38,544 nt of DNA from positions 1 through 38,544 of the forward strand of contig JAPOYS010000078.1 of the NCBI GenBank assembly GCA_026706455.1, in the 5' to 3' direction. Shown here one piece after another: positions 1 to 8,269 of this stretch. The notes beneath the pieces were generated by a model that was not told the DNA's origin, ran no database searches, and saw only the letters and a list, made by a program, of their open reading frames with translations. A program made the position numbers and the translations under genes. Source of the stretch: Chloroflexota bacterium (GTDB lineage: Bacteria > Chloroflexota > Anaerolineae > Aggregatilineales > Phototrophicaceae). Position 1 is the stretch's first letter. Every line of letters starts with the position of its first letter.

Positions 1-282
1 GACGGCGATGGCGATCTGGATGTCTTCTCCTGCGAGATGGAATATGTGCGCGGCGCCGCTCAGCCGCGTTTCTATATTTGGGAGAATCTCGATGGAGCGG
101 GCGGCGCCTGGCAAGAACATGTCATATTTGACGGCAACCTCGGCGGGCACGAAGCGGTACTTGGCGATGTGACCGGCAACGGCTTGCCCGATATCATCGC
201 CAAGCCCTGGCAGCCGCACCCCGAAAACGCGCTCGGCGGAAGGATGTTCATCCTTTTTCTTGAGAACCTCGGCAGCAACTGA
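1..282 (+). CDS. VCBS/FG-GAP repeat protein, C-terminal part (5' end outside window)
   Basis: The reading frame is open from base 1 and ends with TGA at 280-282, so only the last 93 residues are seen. It begins with a calcium-binding-type DGDGDLDV loop and has a second related unit, GDVTGNGLPDI, about 50 residues later. Both fit the blades of FG-GAP/VCBS beta-propellers, which are normally secreted or surface proteins. An in-frame ATG at 37 lies inside the first repeat unit and is not a credible start. The function of the whole protein cannot be judged from this tail. The following oxidoreductase operon starts 47 bases downstream on the same strand and may be co-transcribed. Confidence 0.75.
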   Translation, partial: DGDGDLDVFSCEMEYVRGAAQPRFYIWENLDGAGGAWQEHVIFDGNLGGHEAVLGDVTGNGLPDIIAKPWQPHPENALGGRMFILFLENLGSN

Positions 283-329
283 TTTGTTCATTTGATGCTC
301 CGTGGAATCAACTGTGTAGAGGAGGCGCT

Positions 330-1550
330 ATGGCAAAGGACAAAGTAAAGATCGGCGTCGTCGGCTGTGGAGTAGTCGCCGCCGCCTATTACCTGCCCTA
401 TCTCATGACCTTGGAAAGCGCTGAGATCACGGCTGTTTGCGATCTGCGCTCGGTGCGGACCGAAGCCGGCGTCCGCGTCTTTGGCGCGAAAGAGCAGTAC
501 AGCAACTATTACGACATGCTGGAGAAAGCCGATATTGATGCTGTATTCATCTTGACTGCGCCCGGCACGCACGTGGCCTTCGCCTTGGCGGCGATCGAGG
601 CGGGCAAGCACTTCCTCGTTCAAAAGCCAATGGCGACAGACTTGGACGACGCCCGCAAGATCCGGGACGGCGTCCGCGCCGCTGGGCTAAAGGCGATCAT
701 TGAGCCCAGCTCCAGCACGCCGCTAGATCCAGATTTCGTCGTGCTGCGCGATCTGGTCAAGCAAGGCGCACTGGGCGACATCCTGTGGTTTTCGCTCGGC
801 GCGACGGGTCCCACAACCTACGCGCCCGGGCTGGCCAGCAATCCCTATGGCAAAGCCGCCTTCTTCGATGCGGACAGCGGCGGTTTTCTCTTTGACTTGC
901 CCTACGCGCCCACCAATATCGTCGGCGTGCTCGGCCCCTGCAAGAGTGTATTCGCCCACGCCAAGATATCGGTCGCGGAGGACTTCATCGTGCCCGAATC
1001 CGAGTTCGACAAATATATGGCGCAGGTCAGCGACCCGACCGACTCCAATTATTGGGACGTTGTCGTCAACCTGCCGCGGACCGAAGCCGTCAAGATGGAA
1101 GCGGTGGACCAAGCCTATTCGCTCTATGAAATGGCCGACGGCTCGCATGGCGCCTGCCACGTGGGCCGCATCTATCATCCAATCTTGCCCGGATCAGGCG
1201 CTGGCGCTCTCAGTGTCTATGGCACGGAAGGCAACCTGCTCTTCGGCGCCGGCTACAAAGCCTCAATCATCAGCAGCCGCCGGGATCTGCTGCCGGAAGT
1301 CTCGGAGGACGGCTGGTTCCATATCCCCTTGCGGGGCGACCGGAGCAAGGCGCGCTGGCCCGTGCCTGTGCCGGGCGCTTTCAATTACTACCACGAGTCC
1401 TCGCGGCATCTGGTGGAATGTATCCTCGAAGACAAGGAGCCGCTGGTGAATGTCGATTGGGGAATCCACATCACCGAGATGATGGTCGGCGCGTTACAGT
1501 CGTCCGAGACGGGCGAGCTCTATCACATGACGACCAGTCTGGACTATTAG
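330..1550 (+). CDS. Gfo/Idh/MocA family protein (oxidoreductase-like)
   Basis: A 406-residue protein with an N-terminal Rossmann fold: the dinucleotide-binding GVVGCG lies at residues 9-14. The usual EKP motif appears as QKP (98-100), which keeps the lysine. In the C-terminal domain the segment normally reading GGGxxxDxxxH is GGFLFDLPYAP here, so the usual catalytic histidine seems absent. The family oxidises or epimerises sugars and cyclitols with NAD(P). The altered motifs suggest a divergent or non-standard reaction, which is inference. The start is well supported by TAGAGGAGG at 317-325, four bases before the ATG. It is the first gene of a three-gene operon with a second family member and a TIM-barrel isomerase. 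Confidence 0.85.
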   Translation: MAKDKVKIGVVGCGVVAAAYYLPYLMTLESAEITAVCDLRSVRTEAGVRVFGAKEQYSNYYDMLEKADIDAVFILTAPGTHVAFALAAIEAGKHFLVQKPMATDLDDARKIRDGVRAAGLKAIIEPSSSTPLDPDFVVLRDLVKQGALGDILWFSLGATGPTTYAPGLASNPYGKAAFFDADSGGFLFDLPYAPTNIVGVLGPCKSVFAHAKISVAEDFIVPESEFDKYMAQVSDPTDSNYWDVVVNLPRTEAVKMEAVDQAYSLYEMADGSHGACHVGRIYHPILPGSGAGALSVYGTEGNLLFGAGYKASIISSRRDLLPEVSEDGWFHIPLRGDRSKARWPVPVPGAFNYYHESSRHLVECILEDKEPLVNVDWGIHITEMMVGALQSSETGELYHMTTSLDY

Positions 1551-1558
1551 GAGGCAGG

Positions 1559-2572
1559 ATGAAGCGATTCAAGGTAGCCGTTGTCGGTTTGCGTTTTGGG
1601 CAATTTCTAGTGCGTGCCTTGGCGCATCTGGAGGGCGCTCAGTTGGTGGCCCTAGCCGACCGCAGCCCCAAGATCGTCGAAGGGCTGGATACTTACGCCG
1701 CGCGTTATGGCGCCAAAGCCTATCGCTCGAGTGACGACATGTTCGCGAATGAAGCGCTGGACGCGGTGGCCATCGCCACGGCGCCCAGGGCGCGCGCCGC
1801 GATCATTGAACAGGCGGCGGCGCGCGGCATCGCGATGTTCGTGGAGAAACCCTGGGCGACCAATCCAAGCCATGCGGCGCAGCTGGCCGCGATCTGCCAG
1901 CGGCATGACGCCACCGTGATGCTTGGATTTAGCTTTCGCTTCCATCCGGTTATTGCGCGCTTGCGCAAGCTGCTGGATGGGGAGCTGGGCGAAGGTTGGA
2001 TGCTCAACGGGGAATACGTCTTTGATTATTTGCCGCCGGAAGATGGCTGGTTCTGGGATCCGGCAAATGGCAACGGGATGTTCAACGAAAACTCCTGCCA
2101 TCTATTTGACGCAGTCTGCTATCTGATGGGCAAGCCCGTCTCTGTGACGGCCGAGGCGGCGCGTTTTGTTGGCAGGCCGTCGGAGGAGGCCGCCGCCATT
2201 TCTCTGAAATTCGAAAGCGGGGGGATTGCCGCGCTGACGGTCGGCGGTTATGGCGCCAACGCGCATTGGGATTATCCGCGCATTGATATCACGACGCGTC
2301 ATGGCCAGGCGCGCTTGCGGGGCCGCCATCATATGTGGGACTCGCTTGCCTGGGCAAAGCGCAGCGAGGATACCGTCAGCGCCTACACGCAGCCGGCCGA
2401 GATCCTCGGCACGACGCGTTACACGCATGCCTTTACGCATTTCTTCGAACGCCTGCGCACGGGCGAGCAGCCGAGCGCCACGATCGAGGACGGGATGCTG
2501 TCGGTCGCCATCGCCGATGCCGTCGCGAAATCAGCGCGCAGCGGAGTGAAAGTTAGCTTAGACCTTGACTGA
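1559..2572 (+). CDS. Gfo/Idh/MocA family oxidoreductase
   Basis: A 337-residue NAD(P)-dependent sugar-type dehydrogenase. The Rossmann start (VAVVGLRFG, residues 6-14) has R in place of the usual small residue. It has a canonical EKP at 96-98 and an NENSCHLFD segment that keeps the catalytic histidine lost in the preceding gene. The reading frame extends upstream to about 1418, but the ATG at 1559 is chosen for two reasons. AGGAGG at 1549-1554 overlaps the upstream stop codon and is four bases away, and the protein then starts exactly at the first beta strand. It is the middle gene of the 330-3407 operon and probably acts on the same carbohydrate as its neighbours; the substrate is unknown. 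Confidence 0.88.
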   Translation: MKRFKVAVVGLRFGQFLVRALAHLEGAQLVALADRSPKIVEGLDTYAARYGAKAYRSSDDMFANEALDAVAIATAPRARAAIIEQAAARGIAMFVEKPWATNPSHAAQLAAICQRHDATVMLGFSFRFHPVIARLRKLLDGELGEGWMLNGEYVFDYLPPEDGWFWDPANGNGMFNENSCHLFDAVCYLMGKPVSVTAEAARFVGRPSEEAAAISLKFESGGIAALTVGGYGANAHWDYPRIDITTRHGQARLRGRHHMWDSLAWAKRSEDTVSAYTQPAEILGTTRYTHAFTHFFERLRTGEQPSATIEDGMLSVAIADAVAKSARSGVKVSLDLD

Positions 2573-2582
2573 GGATAATATC

Positions 2583-3407
2583 ATGCGATTGGGAGTTGAA
2601 GTCGGCAAGCACACCCATGATGTGGCTGCCGAGCACGGGATCAAAGGCGTTCCGATCTCGGCCGATCAGTTGGTAAATGAAGGCTTGGACAAGACGCTGG
2701 CGCCGCTGGTGGAGCGCGGTTTGCAGGTCTGTCAGATTGGCGCCTTTGGCTTCAATCCGTTGTCGGTCGATGCCGAAGCGCAGGCGATTCAGACCGAGAC
2801 GCTGGCCAAAGCCATCCCTTTGGCGGCGGAGACCGGCTGCCCCTATATCGTCATCAACGGCGGCAATTATCATCCCTCGGGCTTCGGCGCCGCCGACCCG
2901 CGCAATTTCACGGAGGCGTCGCTGCAACGCGTCGCCGAGGCGCTGATGCCGCTGCTCGATTCGGCGGAGAAGCACGGCGCCAAGCTGTCCATCGAGCCCT
3001 ACTTGAAAACAGCCGTGCATTCGCCGGAGAGCTTCCTGCGGCTGAAAGAATTGGCTCGGAATTCGGACGCCCTGCGCTGCAATGTCGATGTGACCAGCTT
3101 GTACAACTATCAGGACCTCTGGGCTCCAGCGCCCAAAGTCGAGCAGATCTGCAATGGTTTAGCCGGGCACTATGGCTTGGGTCATGTCAAGGGTGTCGCG
3201 CTCAAGGATGGCTTCCACATTCATGTTGAACTGGCGCCGATTACTGAAGACAGGACCGATTGGTCACAGATGCTCCGCCTGATGGCGCCGCACATGCCCG
3301 CTGACAGCTGGCTGATTTTGGAGCACATGTTCACGCCCGAAGAAGCGCGCGTCAGCCTGACGTATCTGAGACAGGCCGCAGACGAGGCAGGTGTGAGCCT
3401 GGAATAA
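2583..3407 (+). CDS. Sugar phosphate isomerase/epimerase family TIM-barrel protein
   Basis: A 274-residue protein of the xylose-isomerase-like TIM-barrel (AP endonuclease 2) superfamily. Likely divalent-metal ligands lie at the ends of barrel strands: Glu in SIEPYLK, Asp in NVDVTSL, His in GHVKGV and Glu in LILEHM. The family isomerises or epimerises keto-sugars and cyclitols. A TTG at 2565 in the same frame would overlap the previous gene. The ATG at 2583 is preferred, with GAGG at 2571-2574 eight bases upstream and an immediate first strand (MRLGVEV). As third gene of the operon with two Gfo/Idh proteins it probably completes a short route for an unusual sugar or inositol-like compound. Confidence 0.85.
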   Translation: MRLGVEVGKHTHDVAAEHGIKGVPISADQLVNEGLDKTLAPLVERGLQVCQIGAFGFNPLSVDAEAQAIQTETLAKAIPLAAETGCPYIVINGGNYHPSGFGAADPRNFTEASLQRVAEALMPLLDSAEKHGAKLSIEPYLKTAVHSPESFLRLKELARNSDALRCNVDVTSLYNYQDLWAPAPKVEQICNGLAGHYGLGHVKGVALKDGFHIHVELAPITEDRTDWSQMLRLMAPHMPADSWLILEHMFTPEEARVSLTYLRQAADEAGVSLE

Positions 3408-3473
3408 CAGTCGGCGATCGCGCAAATCTCAATCGTGCAGGGCAATTCAGCCGCCGGCCTACCCAGCCGACGC

Positions 3474-4325
3474 CTACTGCGCCCAGTCGTAGCATGTGGC
3501 CGCCATCTCCTCATCCGCGATTTTCGCCACGGCGTTGCGGTGGCGCTTGGGCATGCCGTGACGATCCTTCGGCAGCCGCTCGCCAATATGCTCGTCGTAT
3601 CGAATCGACTCGACAATGGCGTCCCGTTTGCGCTCGCCAGCCGCGATCATGCTTGCAACGGCGCTTCGAATATCTCCAATGTACGCGGTCAGCCAATTTA
3701 GCCACTCCTGAATGACGGCTTGCCCGCGCAGCACGGGTCCATGTCCGGCAATCAGCGTTTCGATATCCAACTGCTTGAGCTGATTGATGGATGCTTCCAA
3801 CTCCAGGCTGCTATGGAATATGGCCGGCACAATGCCGGTAACAACCGTATCACTCGCGACCAGGAGTCGGCAGTCGCTGAGGTAAATGCTGACGATATCA
3901 GGGCTGTGCCCGGGCGTTGGGAAGAGATGCAACTGCCTGGCGCCCAAGTCGATCCACAGTTGGCTGTCGAATGTAATCGTCGGATGCAGAATCCTCGCGC
4001 TGATTGCCGCTTCGTCAAGCCCCAGCTGGCGGCGAAAGCTGGGAATCTGCCGCTGAATCTCGGCGACTGTCTTGCGCGGCGCGTAGACATCTGATCCCCG
4101 AAAAGCCTCGCCGCCCAGTATGTGATCGCGATGCCCGTGCGTGATGATCACGCGATTCGGATCGTAGCCGCGCTCGCGAATGAAGTCGGCCATTAGGCGG
4201 CCCTCTTCGGGATAGGCGCCGACATCAATCGCGAGCGCCGCCTGCTCGCCCAGAACAATGACGTTTTTGCCCGCGGCCGTGCTATGGGGCGCGCTGAATA
4301 TGCCGGGCGCTTCTTCTACGATCAT
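3474..4325 (-). CDS. Metallo-beta-lactamase-fold hydrolase
   Basis: A 283-residue MBL-fold enzyme. The HxHxDH zinc/iron motif reads HGHRDH at residues 63-68, followed by a PGHSPD histidine, an ASDTVV aspartate and a GHGPV histidine, so the full dinuclear metal site is present. It resembles the glyoxalase II-like/RNase-unrelated small hydrolase branch, but the substrate cannot be assigned. There is no signal peptide, so it should be cytoplasmic. It is convergent with the isomerase operon (66-bp gap) and stands alone. Upstream lie two dispersed hairpins and a perfect 9-bp inverted repeat. Confidence 0.85.
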   Translation of the reverse strand: MIVEEAPGIFSAPHSTAAGKNVIVLGEQAALAIDVGAYPEEGRLMADFIRERGYDPNRVIITHGHRDHILGGEAFRGSDVYAPRKTVAEIQRQIPSFRRQLGLDEAAISARILHPTITFDSQLWIDLGARQLHLFPTPGHSPDIVSIYLSDCRLLVASDTVVTGIVPAIFHSSLELEASINQLKQLDIETLIAGHGPVLRGQAVIQEWLNWLTAYIGDIRSAVASMIAAGERKRDAIVESIRYDEHIGERLPKDRHGMPKRHRNAVAKIADEEMAATCYDWAQ

Positions 4326-4363
4326 GCGCTTTCTCAGTAGTTCCTACAAAATAATTAGAAATT

Positions 4364-4464
4364 GTAGGGGCGACTGACCCGCAGTGTCTACGCGCGGCGG
4401 TGAGTCGCCCTCTCCGCAACCGGCATCTATTCATGCGGACGAGCCAAGGCTCGCCCCTACAAAT
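4364..4464. repeat. Dispersed hairpin repeats, two copies
   Basis: There are two copies of the GTAGGGGCGA...TCGCCC palindrome family. The first (4364-4410) is a long-loop variant: GGGGCGACTGAC and GTGAGTCGCCC arms are separated by about 23 bases. The second (4435-4464) is compact, in inverted orientation, with inner stem GAGCC/GGCTC. Both lie between the MBL-fold gene start and the end of the ABC binding-protein gene. Confidence 0.85.
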
Positions 4465-4469
4465 CGTTT

Positions 4470-4504
4470 GGGGAGTGTAACATCCTTCACATTAGACACT
4501 CCCC
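4470..4504. repeat. Perfect 9-bp inverted repeat
   Basis: GGGGAGTGT (4470-4478) and ACACTCCCC (4496-4504) are separated by 17 bases. It lies downstream of the ABC transporter operon (minus strand) and upstream of the MBL-fold gene. It could be a stem-loop at the operon end or a protein-binding site. There is no T-run typical of an intrinsic terminator. Confidence 0.6.
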
Positions 4505-4602
4505 GATCCTGCGTTTATGTGCTCCGCGCAGCTTGCCAGCCGAATCTTGGGTGATGCGGAGCGCCGCGTCTCAGCTTGACGATACTTGCATTGGCAGCCT
4601 GC

Positions 4603-6126
4603 TCATTTCATGCGCTCGTCGTAATAGGCTTGATACGCCGCCACCCATTCTTCGCCGCCGGCTGCCTGCCATTCGTCGAGGAACTCCTGCCACTCGGCTT
4701 CGAAATTCGCTGGAGCAGCCGTGATCATTTCTGTCCAACCCGTCAGCAGCGCATCTCCCAAAGCGACCTTGATGTCATTCAATTCGGGAAATTCGACAAA
4801 TTGGAAGGGCATGGAGGCGCCCGTCCATAGAGCGCTGGCGACCAGCGTATCGCGCAATCCGCCGCCTACCGTCGGCTCCCAGATTTCGACATTGGCGAAA
4901 GCTTCGTCGAGCGTATCGTATTCGGCAATGGGGATGACGCCGCGGGCGCCGCCCTGCCCAAAGTAGAACCAGAGCGGATAGTAGGTGGATTCGTAGGGCC
5001 AATTCTCTTCGATTCGTTCGAAATTGCCGTTCTCATCGAAGGATGTATAGTGTAAGCCCTCGATACCGGCGGAGAGCAGTTTGCGCGCTTCACGGGAATT
5101 CAAGTATTCGAGGAAGTTGATCGCTTCCTGCGGCGTATCGGATACGGCGGAAACGGCGATCCAGCCATTGTTTACGACGCCTTCCGAGCGTGTGAATTCG
5201 AAACCGGTGGCGGTGAAGGGCGGCAAGAAGCCGAGCTCGGCATTGGGAATTGGGAAGTTGCCGGAATTGGGGAACCACGACAAGCCCGCCTTCCCAGCCT
5301 GGATGTAACGTTCGCTGAGATCAGGAAAGCTCCGAATCGTTGGGAAGTCTGTATTGACCAAGCCGTCCGCGTACAAGCCGTTCATGTACTCAAGAGCCGC
5401 CTTGATATTGCTGCTGGTCACGATGGGCGCCAAAGCGCCGTCATCGCTAATGTAGAAATTCTTCTCCTGATCGAAGAAGCTGGTGGGCACGCCGAAAGCC
5501 GTGAAGACGGGAAGCATGGTGCGACGGAAGCCGCCGCCGGTGCCTTCCAGCTGCCAGCCGACCGTGCGCCCGTCTGGATCGCGATCTTTGAAAGCTTGCA
5601 GCAGCGCGCGGAACTCGACTTCATTCGTGGGGTAATCCATTCCCAGCTCGTCCATCCAGTCCTGGCGCACGAGGAAGACCCAGTCAAAGCCTTCCGCCAC
5701 CATCGGGACGTAGTACACCTTGCCGGCGCGCTTCATAGAACTGTAGCGATCGGAGTGCACCAGGTTGTATAGGTAGGGGTGATCATCCGGATTGATGTAG
5801 TCATCCAGCGCAATGATGACCTCGTCTTCAATCCATTGCGGGCTCAAGTCCATGTGATGGTAAATGTCGATATCCTCTTCGGAAGCGAGCGCGAGGTTTC
5901 TCACTTGACCGATATCGCCCCAGCCCGCGGTCACGAATTTAACATCCACATTTGCCTGTCGCTCCAGCTCCAGAATGACCGGATCGTTGTCCCAGTCGAT
6001 CGTCACACCGCCGCGAAACACGGTGATTTCAGTCGGCTCTTCTTGCGCGGCGGCCAGAGCGAACGCGAACATCGCCAGCGGGATCACGAGTATGCGAATT
6101 CGTTTCAACCATGCATTAGCAGTCAT
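4603..6126 (-). CDS. Extracellular solute-binding protein of sugar ABC importer
   Basis: A 507-residue substrate-binding protein of the large carbohydrate type that accompanies LplB/YtcP permeases. Residues 1-27 are a Sec signal peptide: KRIR, a hydrophobic core, then AAA before QEE. The mature protein therefore starts near residue 28. There is no lipobox cysteine, so it looks secreted or periplasmic rather than a lipoprotein. The start is supported by AGGAGAAGG just upstream of the ATG. It is the last gene of the transporter operon, 77 bases after the second permease. The likely ligand is an oligosaccharide or modified sugar, by family only. No ATPase gene is nearby, so a shared MsmK-type ATPase is presumably used. 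Confidence 0.88.
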   Translation of the reverse strand: MTANAWLKRIRILVIPLAMFAFALAAAQEEPTEITVFRGGVTIDWDNDPVILELERQANVDVKFVTAGWGDIGQVRNLALASEEDIDIYHHMDLSPQWIEDEVIIALDDYINPDDHPYLYNLVHSDRYSSMKRAGKVYYVPMVAEGFDWVFLVRQDWMDELGMDYPTNEVEFRALLQAFKDRDPDGRTVGWQLEGTGGGFRRTMLPVFTAFGVPTSFFDQEKNFYISDDGALAPIVTSSNIKAALEYMNGLYADGLVNTDFPTIRSFPDLSERYIQAGKAGLSWFPNSGNFPIPNAELGFLPPFTATGFEFTRSEGVVNNGWIAVSAVSDTPQEAINFLEYLNSREARKLLSAGIEGLHYTSFDENGNFERIEENWPYESTYYPLWFYFGQGGARGVIPIAEYDTLDEAFANVEIWEPTVGGGLRDTLVASALWTGASMPFQFVEFPELNDIKVALGDALLTGWTEMITAAPANFEAEWQEFLDEWQAAGGEEWVAAYQAYYDERMK

Positions 6127-6203
6127 TTGTCCTTCTCCTAATGTCTAAGTAGCGTGCGAACAGCCTGTGCAATGTTGACGAAAATCCTCCTCCTTCCTGG
6201 GAC

Positions 6204-7064
6204 TCATTCCTTGCTCGATCCCAACAGTATCCCGTGCACAAAGTAGCGCTGCACAAAAGGATAAGCCAGCACAATCGGCACGATGGTCAGAACGATGGTG
6301 GATGCCCGTATAGTCGCTGGCGATGTGACGCCGATGCCGCCGGTGTTGTGTTCGAAGGAAGTCGACTGCGTCACGATATTGCGCAGGTGCAGCGCCAGCG
6401 GGAATAGCTCGCGCTCCGAAAGATATATCATCGGCCAGAACCAGTCATTCCAGTATTGCACCGCGTAGAAAAGCCCGACCGTCGCAAGTATCGGCTTCGA
6501 TGTCGGAACGACGATGCGGAAGAGTATCGTGAAGGCGCTTGCGCCGTCCACTCTTGCCGCCTCTTCTATTTCAGGATTTCGCGTGCGGAAGTAATTCTTG
6601 GTGAGGATCAGGAAGAATGGGTTGATCGTAAAGGGCAAGATGACCGCCAGCAAGTTGTTGCGCAGGCCCAATTGGCGAATGAGAATAAACTTTGGAACGA
6701 GCCCGCCGTCGAAGAAAAGCGTTACCAAGAACAGCGTGAAGATAAGGGAGACAAAAGCCAGACCGCGTTTCGACAGGAAGTACCCGGTGATGGTCGTCCA
6801 GATGAGGCTGTTGGTCGTTCCGATTGCAGTGATGAAGATTGAATTGGCAAGACTGCGCGTCAGTTGGGGATTCTCCAGATTGTATTGGTAGGCTTCTATG
6901 GTGAAACTGGACGGAATTAAGTGGTAGTCGCTGGCGAAATACGCTTCCGGCGTCGAGAACGAGATCACAAGAATGTACCAGAAGGGATACAGCGTCATCA
7001 GGCCGAAGACCGCCAAGCCAAAGACGATGGCTATATCAATCGGCGACCATCTTAAGCCGCGCAT
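6204..7064 (-). CDS. Carbohydrate ABC transporter permease (YtcP/MalG type)
   Basis: A 286-residue inner-membrane permease with about six hydrophobic segments. The cytoplasmic EAA loop is clear (IEEAARVDGASAF followed by VVPTSKPI), which docks on the ATPase. The protein ends in the typical FVHGILLGSSKE tail of the YtcP branch. Its ATG shares one base with the TGA of the upstream LplB-type permease (TGATG), which indicates translational coupling. It forms the membrane channel with that gene for uptake of the sugar bound by the downstream binding protein. Confidence 0.92.
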   Translation of the reverse strand: MRGLRWSPIDIAIVFGLAVFGLMTLYPFWYILVISFSTPEAYFASDYHLIPSSFTIEAYQYNLENPQLTRSLANSIFITAIGTTNSLIWTTITGYFLSKRGLAFVSLIFTLFLVTLFFDGGLVPKFILIRQLGLRNNLLAVILPFTINPFFLILTKNYFRTRNPEIEEAARVDGASAFTILFRIVVPTSKPILATVGLFYAVQYWNDWFWPMIYLSERELFPLALHLRNIVTQSTSFEHNTGGIGVTSPATIRASTIVLTIVPIVLAYPFVQRYFVHGILLGSSKE

Positions 7065-8008
7065 CAGTAAATGCCCTCGCCGTCTTGCAGGCGCTTTACC
7101 CCTTCGTTGGCGACCAGCAGCATGATCAGACCCAGGAGCGACTGGATGAACCCTGCCGCCGCCAAGCGGGAGAAACGCGGAAACTCGGAGAAGGAGCGCA
7201 CGATATAAGTCTGAATGATGTCGCCCGTTTCATACACCAATGGGTTGTATAGGTTGAAGACCTGGTCGAAGCCCACGCGCAGCACGTTGCCGATGCTCAG
7301 CAGCAGCAGAACGACCATGGTCGGCCGCAGCGCCGGCAAAGTGACAAATAGAACTTTCTGCAGGCGATTGGCGCCGTCAACTTCGGCCGCCTCGTACAAA
7401 GCCGGGCTGATGGTCGCAATCGTAGCCAAGTAGAAGATGCTGCCCCAACCGACGGTGCGCCATATTTCGGAAACGACGAGCGTGAACGGGAAGACATTGG
7501 GATCTTGCAGGAAGTCTATCCGCGGGAGACCAAGGCTGGCGAAGACGTTGTTCACAGCGCCAAAGTCACGCGAGAGCAAGTCGTTGAAAATGCCCGCAAG
7601 CACAACCCAGGAGATAAAAAATGGCAGATAAGAAACCGTCTGCACCGTTCGCTTGAAGACTGTGACGCGGACCTCGTTAATCAGCAAGGCGAGAATGATG
7701 GGGCAGGGAAAGCCAATAAGAATGCGCAGCAGATTAATCTTGAAGGTGTTGAAGAAGGCTCGCCGGAATGTCGGGTTCTCGAACAGCCACTGGAAGTGTT
7801 CAAAGCCGACCCAATCACTGCCGAAATAACCTTTCTTAAAGGAGAAATCTTGGAAGGAAATGATGACGCCGTACATCGGTAGATAGTGAAAGACAAACAG
7901 ATAGACCAGCGGCGGTATAATCAGCAGATACAGCATCTTGTTCATGCGTATATCGCGGAGGGCGTTACGCGCGTAGGAAGCGGAGGCGAACCGGCGGCTT
8001 GTCGTCAT
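7064..8008 (-). CDS. Sugar ABC transporter permease (LplB type)
   Basis: A 314-residue inner-membrane permease. The N-terminus contains RDIRMNKMLYLLIIPP, typical of the LplB/YtcP systems for complex polysaccharide products, and the EAA loop reads YEAAEVDGANRL...LPALRP. It is the first gene of the three-gene importer (permease, permease, binding protein). A 261-bp region upstream separates it from yjbQ and carries a 22-bp direct repeat. No convincing sigma-70 promoter was found there, so it may be read through from the catabolic operon further upstream. Confidence 0.92.
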   Translation of the reverse strand: MTTSRRFASASYARNALRDIRMNKMLYLLIIPPLVYLFVFHYLPMYGVIISFQDFSFKKGYFGSDWVGFEHFQWLFENPTFRRAFFNTFKINLLRILIGFPCPIILALLINEVRVTVFKRTVQTVSYLPFFISWVVLAGIFNDLLSRDFGAVNNVFASLGLPRIDFLQDPNVFPFTLVVSEIWRTVGWGSIFYLATIATISPALYEAAEVDGANRLQKVLFVTLPALRPTMVVLLLLSIGNVLRVGFDQVFNLYNPLVYETGDIIQTYIVRSFSEFPRFSRLAAAGFIQSLLGLIMLLVANEGVKRLQDGEGIY

Positions 8009-8075
8009 ATCAGCATGGGGCAGTCAAGACCGCCCGGAGATGTTTTCATAAGACAGAATTAATCGAAACAGAACT

Positions 8076-8097
8076 ATTCAGCGGCGCTTATTCTCGC
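8076..8097. repeat. 22-bp direct repeat, copy 1
   Basis: It contains GCGGCGCTTATTCTCGC (8081-8097), identical to 8237-8253. The five preceding bases differ by one, so 21 of 22 positions match copy 2. It lies 68 bases upstream of the first permease start. Confidence 0.75.
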
Positions 8098-8231
8098 GCA
8101 CAGACAGTAAGGCATCTGCTCGCGAATTCGCAGCCATTGCGACGGATGCGCTGGCTCACACACGCAACGCTACTATCCCAATTGTAACTTGGCGCAACTG
8201 GCCTTTCCAAATGGCTCCGGCGAGCGCGCTA

Positions 8232-8253
8232 ATTCTGCGGCGCTTATTCTCGC
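8232..8253. repeat. 22-bp direct repeat, copy 2
   Basis: This is the second copy, in the same orientation and 156 bases from the first, in the intergenic space just after the end of yjbQ. The pair may be regulator sites for the ABC operon or the trace of a small duplication. Confidence 0.7.
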
Positions 8254-8269
8254 TTGCCGCGAATTTGCT

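Noticed and set aside
8009..8269. Possible promoter or small gene in the gap before the ABC operon
   Set aside because: Some TTG and TA-rich hexamers occur but none with a good partner at 16-18 bases. Only the direct repeat is reported.
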